Shown here one piece after another: positions 11,521 through 23,497 of a DNA stretch of 64,000 nucleotides; position 1 is the first letter of the stretch, and every line of letters starts with the position of its first letter. The position numbers were made by a program, and so were the translations under genes. Where the stretch lies: positions 93,996,170-94,060,169 of the forward strand of contig NC_134834.1 in assembly GCF_004210375.1 (NCBI RefSeq). The letters are read 5' to 3'. The DNA comes from Tachypleus tridentatus. Its lineage: Eukaryota; Arthropoda; Merostomata; Xiphosura; Limulidae. The notes beneath the pieces were generated by a model, which worked only from the letters and a program-made list of their open reading frames with translations, did no database searches and had not been told where the DNA came from.

Positions 11521-14500
11521 ATCTATTGAAACGTACAGCTCCATCTAGCATCAAAAATTTTCATCATGCGGAAACGAAGACTCTTATCATATTGATGAAT
11601 CGGCAGACATAATGAGATCTATTAATGTGATTAGTTTATCACTTTCAGTTTCGATTTTCACGAAGAGAATATTGTACTTATCTGCTAAGTTACGTGACAA
11701 GCGTCGCATACAAAGTGTTTTCGAAGCTCAAGTTCAGTTTTAGATACCTCTGGGTGGTGTCCTTACATTCCTGAAACCACGGTGATAATTATGCACATTT
11801 GTAACTTTGGTTTCTTGACTGAATCATTTCATCATAACTTTCTCCTGTTTGGAGAAGCTCCTGAACTGAGGGCAATAACGTTAACGTTACTGTAGTCACA
11901 AGTCAGTATAAACTAATACGTAAACAACAACAAACATTTAATAATATATTAAGAAAACGTTTTAGAAATGGATGTTTGTGCATTTCTGCTACGTTAAAAG
12001 CGTGAATATTTCGCGTGTTTTCTCTTCGTTCTGGATGTGTAGGGCTGATTAAAAGTAAAAGAAAAACAAAACATTCCAGTATTTAAATTATGAATTAATA
12101 TACATGATATTTTAAACTAGAATTATATGTTTTATATATATATATATATATTTATTTATTTATTCTGTTATTTAACAAGCTACTTAATTCGTTGAATACT
12201 CAGTTTTCAATTTTTTCAAGTCAAACTGTGTGTGTGAATATATTTTTAGCTCAATCTAGTCGAAGGATACGCGTTTTTTTTTTACTACATCAATTGCTTT
12301 TTGCATAATTAAGGTGTTTCGGCTGAAGTTTATAAAATTCTCTGATATTCCTGATATACCAAAGATTGAAATGTTGTAGAATGGACAAGATACTTACGTT
12401 AGTTATATTATTCAGCCTACAAAAGCGGATTATGTTAGAGACTGATTGGTTTATAACATAATTAAGATCTGGTTGATTCTTTAGGTCATTGGACTTACTG
12501 TGTGTGAATTATGATGAAGACAGACATTCCGTGAGAGACGGCAAATTATAGTAATTATTTTAAAAGATAATTAGAAGCTGGTTAGACATTTACGGATAAT
12601 CGAATGTATTGTAGGCTTTGTAAAAGAGGCTACTTGATTATAACTATGGTGTTGTTTCTTATTGTTATTTTTAGGCTATTTGGTTAGTTTAGATATTTAA
12701 CTTACAGACCATAGATGGACGCTCAGTGTTTTAATTGTGATTTTGAAAGAGGCTGGAATTCACTTTCGTGATCTAATTTGACATTGAAGTCAGAAAAATT
12801 AAAGGCTTGAACCCTTTTCGCACTGTTCCGCCCTAGTTTGATCCTGGCGGACGAGACGTGCGAGTAGACAAATCAGAAGTATATATATTCTAGAATTTTT
12901 TCTCAACTGAGCAGCTTTATTTGAAAACACAAGTTGTAGCTCGTAAATTTGCTGCAACAAATAGTTGCTTCGAAAAATTCAGATATTTAGGTCACCCAAA
13001 CGCAGATCCATTCTTTTTTTTTTTTGTTTCTTAATGACAAATACGTATATTTACAGTAAATATTTCTCGCATTCTTTACTAGCAAGAGAACTTAGAGTAG
13101 GGTTTGCAACAGAAAATCTTACGACTGTTTTTGTTATGGAGTTTTATTACGTAGAATGTGTCTTTTTAAGTTATTTTAGGATATCTGTAACAGTATAGAA
13201 AATAAAGTTCACCACCGACTAATCTTCAAACTACTGGTAATATAAGTAATAACAAAATGTGGATGGATTATTTTGTAACATATTTATTTTCCATTACAGT
13301 TTTTTTTTCTTTCTTAAACTATCTTTTTTTTTTTCCTTTTTATTATGTTCTATGAAATTCAAAATACATAGATTTTCTGTTGAAGAATAATTACAGCAGC
13401 TATTAACTAGTTGAAATTAACCGGAAGTGGCAAGATATGTTGAATAAACCATAAAGTTTGTTGTTGGTGTTTATTATAATTGTAAATTGTCTTTAACGAT
13501 ACGATTGTTTTAACTGCCCTCTGCTGTCGGTAAATGGCTTTACCTTTCTAAAATATTCCAGTTTAACTCAAGTAAGGGTCTCAGAGTCTAATTAGTCTTA
13601 GCAAAAGTTAGCGTGAATAGAAATACTTAAATGTGAATGTTTCGCTAGATAAAGTGAGGCTTATGATTATTCTTGCAATCAATTCATCCACCTTCAAAAT
13701 AGTTCCTACAATTTTTAAATTTGTTTGTTTAAACCTTTGATTTTTTTAACTTCATATTGTGTAATATATAAAATGAGTTATATATTTTTATTGTAGGAGT
13801 GTTTATCACATTCGTTATTTTCCCAAACATGGTTTTAATTCTACTTGTTTACTTAATTACAGACGAAGTGTAGAAGCGTGGAGCGGAGTTTTATATTTTA
13901 TCTAATTTATTACTCAAATCCATAAATATTTTAAAATGATAGACGCTGCTCATGAAGTTTATATTTTGTAGCATTGTTTTATATATTTATATTTGTTTTA
14001 TGAGTGAAAAGTTTCTTTTTTTACGTTATGTTTCAAGAATTATGTTATTTTTTATGATCTCAGACATTTCACTTTGGGAACGAGATTGCTAGTCTGAATG
14101 CGTGATATAAAGTTGTAAAACGTGTGTGATTGTGATTTTATGTGTACAATCAGTAACGAGTTGTCTTTTTTTTTCATTTACAAAATTTTTCATCGTGAAA
14201 ACTAGTGTGAAAGTGTTAAATGTAGTTATTCACACAAAGCTCTATATTTTATTGTAACTTACACAAAACTGTTCATGTTTATCGGCGTGAGTCGAAGACT
14301 TACAATACGAACTTACAGCTTCATAAAACGCATTACCTGCAAACACTAGAGTTTTAGTTTTCCTCGTAGATAAGTACGTTTATTTGCAAACACATTTAAA
14401 ATCAAATCAATGCACATGAATGTTCGGTAATATCTTTATGTGATTATATGGACGAGGTATTTTAGAAGATACTAAAGTATTTTACTTAGAAACAACATAA

Positions 14501-15829
14501 CTGAATGCAATCAGAATAATAATAATAAATGGATTTGACTGTAAACAGTTGATATTTCGCAAATTAATGAAAGAAATAAACATTTAATGAGATAGCTTAA
14601 GATAATAATTTTATATTAGTCTAAGATGAGACAGTGATGGGCTGACTTGTGGTATTTTGCGTATGAGATTATGTACAATGTGAGAATTTAATTTGTTATC
14701 AAATAGCATATTATGTTAACATCAAAAACCAAGTCTGTAACATGTGCAGGTCTTGGTCCACAATCTCTTGTAGCGTAAGTCGAACATATTGTATTGAATG
14801 GATCTTATAAAGGAGCACCTGAAGGTTTGTGTGTGGATATGTTTCTGTTATATGAAATTACAGAATCGTTCATCATTTAGGACACTTGTGGTTTTATTAT
14901 AAAAAACAACAACACACGTTGAAAAAAAATTATAAGTTTTGTAAATGTAAATATTTAGAACAAGAAAGAGGGTGGACTGATAAAATAATAATGAAGAAAG
15001 ACATTTTATTAATATAGAACTTTAATTTCATACCACTTGAACCACTTCGATTGGTGAAAAATTTTTGGTCATGTAATGTCTCCCAAATTACTTCTATTTA
15101 AAAAATGCTCGTTTGGCAATGACTTCTTTCAAATATATGTACAATCTGAAAATGACTCTAATCCGTTTTACGATTTAGTGTTATATTTTTATGCTTAATT
15201 GTTGACAGTTGTTTATTTTTATTGTCTTTTTTATGATAAAGTAACGATTTGTTTGAATTCATTGATTATATGTAATACCCTCCTTAAGAGTTCTAGCAAT
15301 TGATACACGCAAGCACGTAACATGAAACCGTCTTATATCTTGATAACTGGATTCCCTGTCCGACTTAAAATAATACTTTATCTTAAGGCAAAACCATTTC
15401 CCTAAGGTGAAATAACATGCGAGATTCACCTAATACTAAAACTTCCGAATACAAGTGTTCCTGTATGATAAATCTGAATTGTTCAACAGAGACTTCTAAT
15501 TCAAGGTAATCAAAATTTGGCTATAAAAAGGTTCACCCAAGCTTGCCACTACCATTGTTTTACTAGATACGTAATAAATATGGTTCTCATACATATAATT
15601 ACTCACAATTTTAACCAAAATCTGCCTAAAACTGCCGAAAGTCTAATGTAAAATAAACTAGACTTTTTCAACAAAAAATGTTTCATTGTATGCTAGAACA
15701 ATCTTTAACAAACTGGTATAAAGTATTTCATCAGTGCTGATTAATAGACGATAAGAAGAAACACTATTGAGATAAACTAAAACTGACATTCATTTTTTAT
15801 TACATTACGATAATTTAAATAAAACTGTA
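11521..15829. other. ONECUT 3' flank / probable 3' UTR, then gene-free DNA
   Basis: Sequence after the ONECUT stop is AT-rich and non-coding. An AATAAA at 13201-13206 (+) could be a poly(A) signal but is 1.7 kb away. (TA)n lies near 12137-12150. Open frames such as 12965-13198 are low-complexity and have no recognised homology. Confidence 0.5.
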
Positions 15830-17360
15830 ACTTGGGGACCCGAAGCCTTTTGATACAAGGGTACAACATAGTGACCCAATACTATCTTATCAAGACTAAA
15901 CGACGTAGTGACCCAAAACTGCTCAACACCAGGCTGTACCACCAAAAGTATGCAATGTAATGACCTTAAACCATACGAGACAATACTTTACAACATAGTA
16001 GCCCAAGACTGTTCAACAACAACCTAAGAAGGTGGAAATATTGTTCTGTACTTTATTTTAATTGAAGTTTTAATACCCACACCAACCGTCTTTAGAATAC
16101 AGACTACAACACAATTACTCAAGACTGTCCGACTCCTAGTACAATCTGATGGTTATAAACCATCTAACACAATACTACAACACAGTGATCCAAGATCATC
16201 CGACACAGAGTGCAACTTGAGGATCCGAAACTGTTTGATACAATGTTCTATATACAATGTAACAAATAAAGACTACAAAACATAATTATCTACAACACAC
16301 TAGCTATAAATATATCCGTGATTTAGTTGCAGTGGATGATAAGAAAAATATACAAGCTGAAAAAAACCCAGTAAAGACAGTAACAGAAGATTTTGCCACA
16401 GAAAATGCTACACAAAATTGATCGACACAAAAATTCTATAAGGTGCTAACACAAGACTGCCAGACAAAATGGTAACACAGAATTGTGCTATACTAAATCC
16501 TATAAGATGGTAACACAATACAGTTTAACATAAAGTTCTACAAGCTGGTACCACAAGATTGTGTTATATCAAATCCTACAAGATAGCAACACAGAACTGT
16601 TTCACACAGTGTTCTGTAAGATGATAACACAAGACTATTTGGTATGAGTTTTTTAAGATGATAATAAAATATTGTTTGACATCAGTTCTACAAGATGGTA
16701 ATAAAACATTTTTACTCTTTGACATGAGTTCTATAAGATGGTAATAAAACACTGATTGACATTAGGTATACAAGATGGTAATAAAACATTGTTTGACATC
16801 AGTTCTACAAGATGGTAATAACAACATTGTTTGACATCAGTTCTACAAGATGGTAATAACAACATTGTTTGACATCACTTCTACAAGATCGTAATAAAAC
16901 ATTTTTACTGTTTGACATGAGTTCTATAAGATGGTAATAAAACATTTTTATTGTTTGGCATGAGTTTTATAAGATGGTAATAAAACACTGATTGACATTA
17001 GGTATACAAGATGGTAATAAAACATTGTTTGATATGAGTTCTACAAGATGGTAATAAAAATTTTTATTGTTTGGCATGAGTTCTATAAGATGGTAATAAA
17101 ACACTGATTGGCATAAGGTATACAAGATGGTAATAAAACATTGACATCAGTTCTACAAGATAGTAATAAAACATTGTTTGACATCAGTTCTACAAGATGG
17201 TAATAAAACATTTTTTGACATCAGTTCTACAAGATGGCAATAACAACATTGTTTGACATCAGTTCTACAGAATGGAAACGCAGGATTGTTTCATAAACAG
17301 TTCTACAAGACAGAAAGAAATACAAGATTGTTTCACACCCTGTTCTACAAGATCCTAACA
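15830..17360 (+). repeat. Decayed tandem array, ~37-bp unit
   Basis: Clear copies of TCTACAAGATGGTAATAAAA plus CATTGTTTGACATCAGT lie at about 16640-17280, some with a TTTTTACTG-type insertion. Leftward, units grade into diverged ones (ACACAAGACTG, TACAAGATGGTAACACA), and at 15830-16400 into a GTGACCCAAGACTGT-type repeat. A Penelope-like 3' end lies inside the decayed part. Confidence 0.8.
16022..16087 (+). mobile_element. Penelope-like element 3'-end fragment
   Basis: CCTAAGAAGGTGGAAATATT, then GTTCTGTACTTTATTTTAAT and a TTTTAATACCCACACCA end, matches the 3' end of the element at 33385-33455. No coding part remains. Confidence 0.6.
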
Positions 17361-17670
17361 TAAGAGTGTCCGATTAAAATTGTTGGTTTTGTTTGGAGTG
17401 TCGTTTAGTACAAAGCTACACAATGGCTTATTTGTACTTTGCTTACTAGATGTATATAAGTCTGAATTTTAGTGTCGTAAGCACATAGACTTACCATTGA
17501 ACCATTGGGGGACATCAAACAATTTATGGAAAAAGTTTTTGATAATGAACTTTTTCATGTAAAAAACGTCCGACACCCAGGAACTAAATTCACAAAATAA
17601 TCTGGTATGCAAAAAAATCTAAGTATATATTTGTGTTGTATTACTCTGATAATAGGAGAAGCCTGCTTTA

Positions 17671-17947
17671 TGTTTTTGTTTTTTGAATTTCGCACAAAGC
17701 TACTGGAGGGCTATCTGTGCTAGCCGTCCCTAATTTAGCAGTGTAAGACTAGAGGGAAGGCAGGTAGTCATCACCACCCACCGCCAACTCTTGGGCTACT
17801 CTTTTACCAACGAATAGTGGGATTGACCGTAACATTATAACGCCCTCAAGGCTGAAAGGGCGAGCATGTTTGGCGCGACGGGGATGCGAACCCGCGACCC
17901 TCAAATTACGAGTTGCACGCCTCAACTCGCTTGGCCATGCCGGGCCC
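17671..17947 (-). repeat. SINE family A, full length
   Basis: All parts are present, from a TGTTTTTGTTTTTTGAATTT tail to the GCCATGCCGGGCC head. Confidence 0.93.
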
Positions 17948-18301
17948 CGGAGAATGCTGTAGAATTCTGTGAAAATCGTTAAGAAAACCATCCATAGAGA
18001 TGAAGATAAAACGAGATATAACTCAAATAAGAAAACGAAATATTGTTCTCCATATTTATACCATTTAAAAAAAAAAGCGATGGATGAAATTTGATTTTCA
18101 TACTTAAATGATTAAATTTCACGAATCCATTTAAAAACGCATCTATTTTCAACTGCATTATCGTCAATAAGGAAATGTGACCAAACTTTTTTAATGAATA
18201 TTTCACCATGAAAAGTGAGTAAATCCAATCCAAAGGAAAACAAAGTGCCTGACAGGTTTTTTTTAAATGGTTTTTGATGAAGATATTTTAAATACTGATA
18301 T
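17948..18301. other. No gene seen
   Basis: AT-rich; the minus-strand open frame at 17979-18233 is Phe/Leu/Ser-rich low-complexity and unsupported. Confidence 0.55.
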
Positions 18302-18329
18302 CACTGCACAACAAGGGTTGTGCTTCTTG

Positions 18330-18565
18330 AACATTGTTGGGTGTTTCTTATAGTTTTTTGGCTGCTGATCACGAAAATCAAGTCCAAATTTGCCCATCAC
18401 GTACCGTTTCATCGAAATCTTCAGTTTCACCAGGACATTGCTACAACGGAAAAACGTTATCAGGACAACTGGAATCCGTCAATGCTTGCTGACTACTGTT
18501 GGACACTGCAACGTGATGCACCGGACATTGAATACAAACGAAAATCAGGAGCAAAACACTTTTAA
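18330..18565 (+). pseudogene. Fragment of a multicopy arthropod ORF family
   Basis: The open frame ends FHQDIATTEKRYQDNWNPSM, then LADYCWTLQRDAPD and a basic KRKSGAKHF end before TAA. From memory, this resembles the C-terminus of an uncharacterised protein family repeated in many arthropod and hydra genomes, with a conserved W-[NS]-P-[SN]-M-L-A-D-Y-C-W core. The region just before FHQDI looks internally deleted and no full-length frame exists here, so I read it as a dead copy, probably dispersed by a mobile element. Function unknown. Confidence 0.45.
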
Positions 18566-18599
18566 TTATGTTGAACTTAATAGCGTATTAGAAACATAA

Positions 18600-19595
18600 A
18601 CGCAATTAAATACGTTTTTGCCGGTAAACAGTTAACTGTCTATTTCTCATAGTTCCTACGTGATCAAGCAAAACCAAAACTATATTTGTGCATACCCACC
18701 AGGTACCTGTCACAATCAGCAAACACTTTTCAGGAAGCAAAACTTTTCAAAAAAATTGTTGTGCAGCGTAATTTATATTAATTGTTTTAGAAATACCTAA
18801 AGTCACAATTTCACAATGTCGTGAAATACCAAAAGCTTACAAACAGAAATGCTCTATCTGATTTTTTTAATGTTTAATGTATACCGGTACTACTTAGGTA
18901 AATATCTCATGGAACTTTGCTGATTATTCTTATTTGTGCTTTGTCCTTTACTAGGACTTTTTTGGGATTTTGCATCGAGACACTTTAACAACCATTTCTC
19001 CAGTTAATAGTCCTGAATTAGGACTGTTTAAGGTAAATTTTCTTATCTATTAATTTATTTCCAACTGATCTCCTCCCTCCCGTAGCCAATCTGTTTTTCC
19101 TGTTGTTTTTGTTTTCACTTTTCTAGTTTTCTTAATCTCCACTTGTTCTTTTTCTGCTTCTTCATTCTTCATAATACGTGTTTTCTATGTCCTCAGTTAG
19201 TGCCTTGTCAGCAATTTTTTTTCTTTTCATTTTTCCTTTTCCTACTTTAGACTTATATTGAAATACAAAGGTGGCTGTCGAACATTGAACTTTGACCCTT
19301 AATATTAACTTGACCTTGATATTTGACCCCTTTGATACCATAGTCAACTTTTACGTCTTTGGTTAGCTACACAAGCTTCTGTAATAGGTGATTGAGTCTT
19401 GATTTTGGAGTTCATTTAACGCGATTAATTTAAGAAAATTTCCTCTCCCTGTCATATCCCCCTTCACCCCACCCCCACCCAAAACGCTTTTATTAAATAA
19501 AATAATTTAGGAAACATTATTAATTGTGTTTCCACTAAACCTTATGTGATGAGTTTTGATAAATATCAAACATATATATATATTTTTAAATTTTT
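18600..19595. other. No gene seen
   Basis: AT-rich DNA with pyrimidine-rich stretches (19080-19230 and C-rich 19450-19485). No repeat family or coding segment recognised. Confidence 0.55.
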
Positions 19596-19709
19596 GTGGA
19601 TCAGCGAAAAGATTGAGGACTTATAACGATAAAATTCGGGTTTCGATACTCAAGGTGGGCAGAGCACAGATAACTCATTATGTCCTTTGTGCTTAAAATA
19701 AACAAACAA
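19596..19709 (+). repeat. SINE family B (family description)
   Basis: Good copy of the second family, about 110-120 bp. The head is tRNA-like (TCAGCGAAAAGATTGAGGAC), with a B-box region GGGTTTCGATACTC, then GGTGGGCAGAGCACAGATAA, TTTGTGCTTAAA and an AAACAAACAAAA tail. The head differs from family A, but the CAGATAGCC...GCTTTGTGC segment is shared. Confidence 0.75.
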
Positions 19710-20176
19710 AATCTTTTTTTTTTACTCTTTACGTACGAGAAAAAATCAATTTATCTTGATTTCATAATTATCAAAATTCCTTCAAAAAGCGAATGAGAGA
19801 ACAATAAACGCGTATTTTGTGTTTTTTTTTCTTTCATTTGTTAGAATATACAACTTTACATGTGCTTTGTACATATTCAATAGTATCAAACTAAGCCTAA
19901 TACTGACTTTGCGTTAAGCCTGGTCTTCAACTCTTTGACTTCAGAAGGTAAAGTCTGCAACTGGAAACTGAACATTCATTATTCTTACAGCTCCACTGGG
20001 AGATGATTACATGGCATGTATAAAAAGTACAAGAAACGTGTAACGCAACTTTGTTATTATTTCAAGATTTTGAATATTTTGTCAGCTTCTTCTGCACTAT
20101 ATTTAAACTTGAATCTTTTTTTTTCCTAAGACAAAATCTAATACTACCGTAGACCTATAAATGTTGAAAATAATAG

Positions 20177-20445
20177 GTTTGTTTGTTTGTTTTGGAATTT
20201 CGCACAAAGCTACTCGAGGGCTATCTGTGCTAGCCGTCCCTAATTTAGCAGTGTAAGGCAGCTAGTCATCACCACCCACCGCCAACTCTTGGGCTACTCT
20301 TTTACCAAACGAATAATGGGATTGATCGTCACATTATAATGCCCCACGGCTGAAAAGGGCGAGCATGTTTGGTGCGAGCGGGATTCGAACCCGCGATCCT
20401 CGGTTTACGAGTCGCACGCCTTACGCGCTTGGCCATGCCAGGCCT
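20177..20445 (-). repeat. SINE family A, full length
   Basis: GTTTGTTTGTTTG tail to GCCATGCCAGGCC head. A deletion removes the usual ACTAGAGGGAA before GGCAGCTAGTC. Confidence 0.92.
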
Positions 20446-20539
20446 AACAATAATAGGAAAAACAGATCCCAATAGGTTGTGTTAATATTTCAAACTGACA
20501 AAAACAATAACAAACAAACACGAAATGTGTGTAAAATCG

Positions 20540-20867
20540 TTTGTTTGTTTTTAAATGTCACACAAAGCTACACGAGGGCTATCTGGGCTAGCCGTTTCTA
20601 ATTTAGCAGTGTAAGACAAGAAGGAAGGCACCTAGTCATCACCACCCACCGCCAACTCTTAGGTTACTCTTTTACCAACGAATAATGGGATTGACCGTCA
20701 CTTTATAACACCCCCACCGCCAACTGTTGGGTTACTCTTTTACCAACGAATAATGGGATTGACCGTAACTTTATAACACCCCCACCGCTAAAAGGGCGAC
20801 CATATTTGGTGCGACGGGGATTCAACCCCGCGATCCTCGGATTACGAATCAAGCGCCTGACCATGCA
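20540..20867 (-). repeat. SINE family A with internal tandem duplication
   Basis: The body segment from CACCGCCAACTCTTAGGTTA to TTTATAACACCCC is present twice in a row, at about 20648-20710 and 20711-20778. The two copies differ at several bases. The head end is partly lost. Confidence 0.9.
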
Positions 20868-21068
20868 TGTTAAGTTTTTTGTCATTGTTAGTTTATTATT
20901 TACTCAGCAGTACTTTTAGTTCAGGTGAGACAAATGTCGAACATCTAGGAAACAGTATCTTCTGAAGACAGTCAAAAAATAAAGTGATTAAATGGTTAGT
21001 CGACTATAACTACGGTCCCTAATTTATCATGTGAAGTATCTTACAGAAAACACTGTAAAAAATTCCGA

Positions 21069-21320
21069 GACCCGGCATGGCCAAGCTTGTTAAGTCGTGC
21101 GACTCGTGATCTGAAGGTCGCGGGTTTGCATCCCTGTCGCGCCAAACATACTTGCCCTATCCCCCGTGGGTGCGTTATAATGTGACGGTCAATCTCATTA
21201 TTCGTTGGTGAAAGAGTAGCCCAAGAGTTGGCGGTGGGTGGTGATGACTAACTGCCTTTCCTCTAGTCTTACACTGCTAAATTAGAGACGGCTAGCGCAA
21301 ATAGCCCTCGAGTAGCTTTG
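21069..21320 (+). repeat. SINE family A, tail replaced by array
   Basis: Head, body and the GATAGCCCTCGAGTAGCTTT segment are intact. Then, instead of GCGCGAAATTC and the A/C tail, the 50-bp minisatellite starts directly at 21321. Confidence 0.92.
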
Positions 21321-22486
21321 TCATTACACTGTGGCTAATACTGTACATTTAATATATGATAGTTCTACCTGTCATTACACCGTGGAGGTCCTCTATATTT
21401 AATATATGATAATTCTACCTGTCATTACACCGTGGAGGTCCTCTATATTTAATATATGATAGTTCTACCTGTCATTACCGTGGAGGTCCTCTATATTTAA
21501 TCTATGATAGTTCTACCTGTCATTACACCGTGGAGGTCCTCTATATTTAATATATGATAGTTCTACCTGTCATTACAATGTGGAGGTCCTCTATATTTAA
21601 TATATGATAGTTCTACCTGTCATTACATCGTTTAGGTCCTCTATATTTAATATATGATAGTTCTACCTGTCATTACACCGTGGAGGTCCTCTATATTTAA
21701 TATATGATAATTCTACCTGTCATTACACCGTGGAGGTCCTCTATAATTACTATATGATAGTTCTACCTGTCATTACACCGTGGAGGTCCTCTATAATTAA
21801 TATATGATAATTCTACCTGTCATTACACCGTGGAGGTCCTCTATAATTAATATATGATAGTTCTACCTATCATTGCACGGTGGAGGTCCTCTATATTTAA
21901 TATATGATAGTTCTACCTGTCATTACACCGTGGAGGTCCTCTATAATTAATATATGATAATTCTACCTGTCATTACACCGTGGAGGTCCTCTATAATTAA
22001 TATATGATAGTTCTACCTATCATTGCACGGTGGAGGTCCTCTATATTTAATATATGATAGTTCTACCTGTCATTACACCGTGGAGGTCCTCTATATTTAA
22101 TATATGATAGTTCTATCTGTCATTACACCGTGGAGGTCCTCTATATTTAATATATGATAGTTCTACCTGTCATTACACCGTGGAGGTCCTCTATATTTAA
22201 TATATGATAGTTCTACCTGTCATTACACCGTGGAGGTCCTCTATATTTAATATATGATAGTTCTACCTGTCATTACACCGTCGAGGTCCTCTATATTTAA
22301 TATATGATAGTTCTACCTGTCATTACACCGTGGAAGTCCTCTATATTTAACATATGATAGTTCTACCTGTCATTTCACTGTGAAGGTCCTCTATATTTAA
22401 CATACACAATAGGTTTATAGTTGATAGTTCTACCTGTCATTGCACCGTGAAGATCCTCTATATTTAATATATGATAGTTCTATTAT
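21321..22486 (+). repeat. Minisatellite, 50-bp unit
   Basis: About 23 copies of TCATTACACCGTGGAGGTCC followed by TCTATATTTAATATATGATA and GTTCTACCTG. Units are nearly identical. Two-unit variants recur in blocks, for example AATTAATATATGATAA, and CTATCATTGCACGG near 21868 and 22018. The first and last few units are most diverged. Confidence 0.96.
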
Positions 22487-22582
22487 CTGAAAGGACGAGC
22501 ATGTTTGTTTGCGACGGGGATGCAAACCCATGATCCTTAGATTACAAGTCAAGTGTCTTAACCTCCAGGCCATGCCGGGCCA
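22487..22582 (-). repeat. SINE family A, head half only
   Basis: CTGAAAGGACGAGCATGTTT through B box (GGGGATGCAAACCC) to GGCCATGCCGGGCC. It lies opposite in orientation to the SINE on the other side of the array. Confidence 0.88.
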
Positions 22583-23229
22583 AATGCAAGTTGTAAATAT
22601 ACTTTATCTTGCATTTCCTAAAGAGATCCCTGTTCTTACATTTTAGTTACTTCTATAAAAAATAAATTAAGAATAAACAAGAAGAACAAGATATAAATTA
22701 CTTCCCCAAATATTGTTTTCTCTTGTTTTCAATTGTGAATGACACTTACTCTTACCTTTTTTATACTAATGGTAGTAACGCACAAAATAATTTATATTTA
22801 AATAATGCACCAAAGAATACAGATTAATAACTGGCAAAAAGCAGACAATTTACTCCAAAAAACAACAGTTGTTTTGGCTCTCTAACTATGAGACAAAACC
22901 TGTTACAATTTCATTCAAACTAGCCATTGCGATTCTTGTGGGAATCAAACGTGTATCATAAGTGAAACTGATGCTAGTCTGTTTAGAACACAACATAGTA
23001 CAGTCAGTCATTTGATGGATGAAAACCTAGCGTTTCTGTTGGTCAGAGGTTATATATAATTAAATGTAAGATAGAACTTTTAACAAATCCTAAAAGAAAG
23101 GATGTGGTTAAGTGGGTGTAGTAGGAGGGGTCTGGTTTTTTATTTAACCTTTTCTTGATGGTTCATGGGTCAAAGGCCATGTCATTGCATTTGTTGACTT
23201 GCATTAACAATTTTATTGGACTACTATAT
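22583..23229. other. No gene seen
   Basis: AT-rich, no recognised repeat or coding segment. Confidence 0.6.
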
Positions 23230-23497
23230 GACCCGGCGCGTTAAGGCGCGCGACTCGTAATCTGAGGGTCGCGGGTTCGCATCCCCGTCTCGCCAAACAT
23301 GCTCGCCCTTTCAGCCGTGGGGGCGTTACAATGTTACGGTCAATCCCAATATTCGTTGGTAAACGAGTAGCCCAAAAGTTGGCGGTGGGTGGTGATGACC
23401 AGTTGCCTTCCCTCTGGTCTTACACTGCTAAATTAGGGACGGCTAGCGCAGATAGCCCTCGAGTAGCTTTGCGCGAAATTAAAAAAAAACAAGAAAC
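23230..23497 (+). repeat. SINE family A, short deletion in head
   Basis: The head reads ACCCGGCGCGTTAAGGCGCG, so the usual CATGGCCAAG is missing. The rest is complete, with a poly-A tail. Confidence 0.92.

Noticed and set aside
12830-12866. AGTTTGATCCTGGC, identical to the start of bacterial 16S rRNA genes
   Set aside because: Only about 14 bases match; the flanks do not resemble rRNA, so it is taken as chance.
20377-20440. tRNA-gene-like sequences with A and B boxes
   Set aside because: They are heads of SINE copies joined to the same body each time; no free-standing tRNA gene with a paired acceptor stem was seen.
21321-22486. Regular near-identical 50-bp repeats resembling a CRISPR array
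   Set aside because: The repeat is continuous with no variable spacers, and the window is clearly animal nuclear DNA with introns and SINEs.
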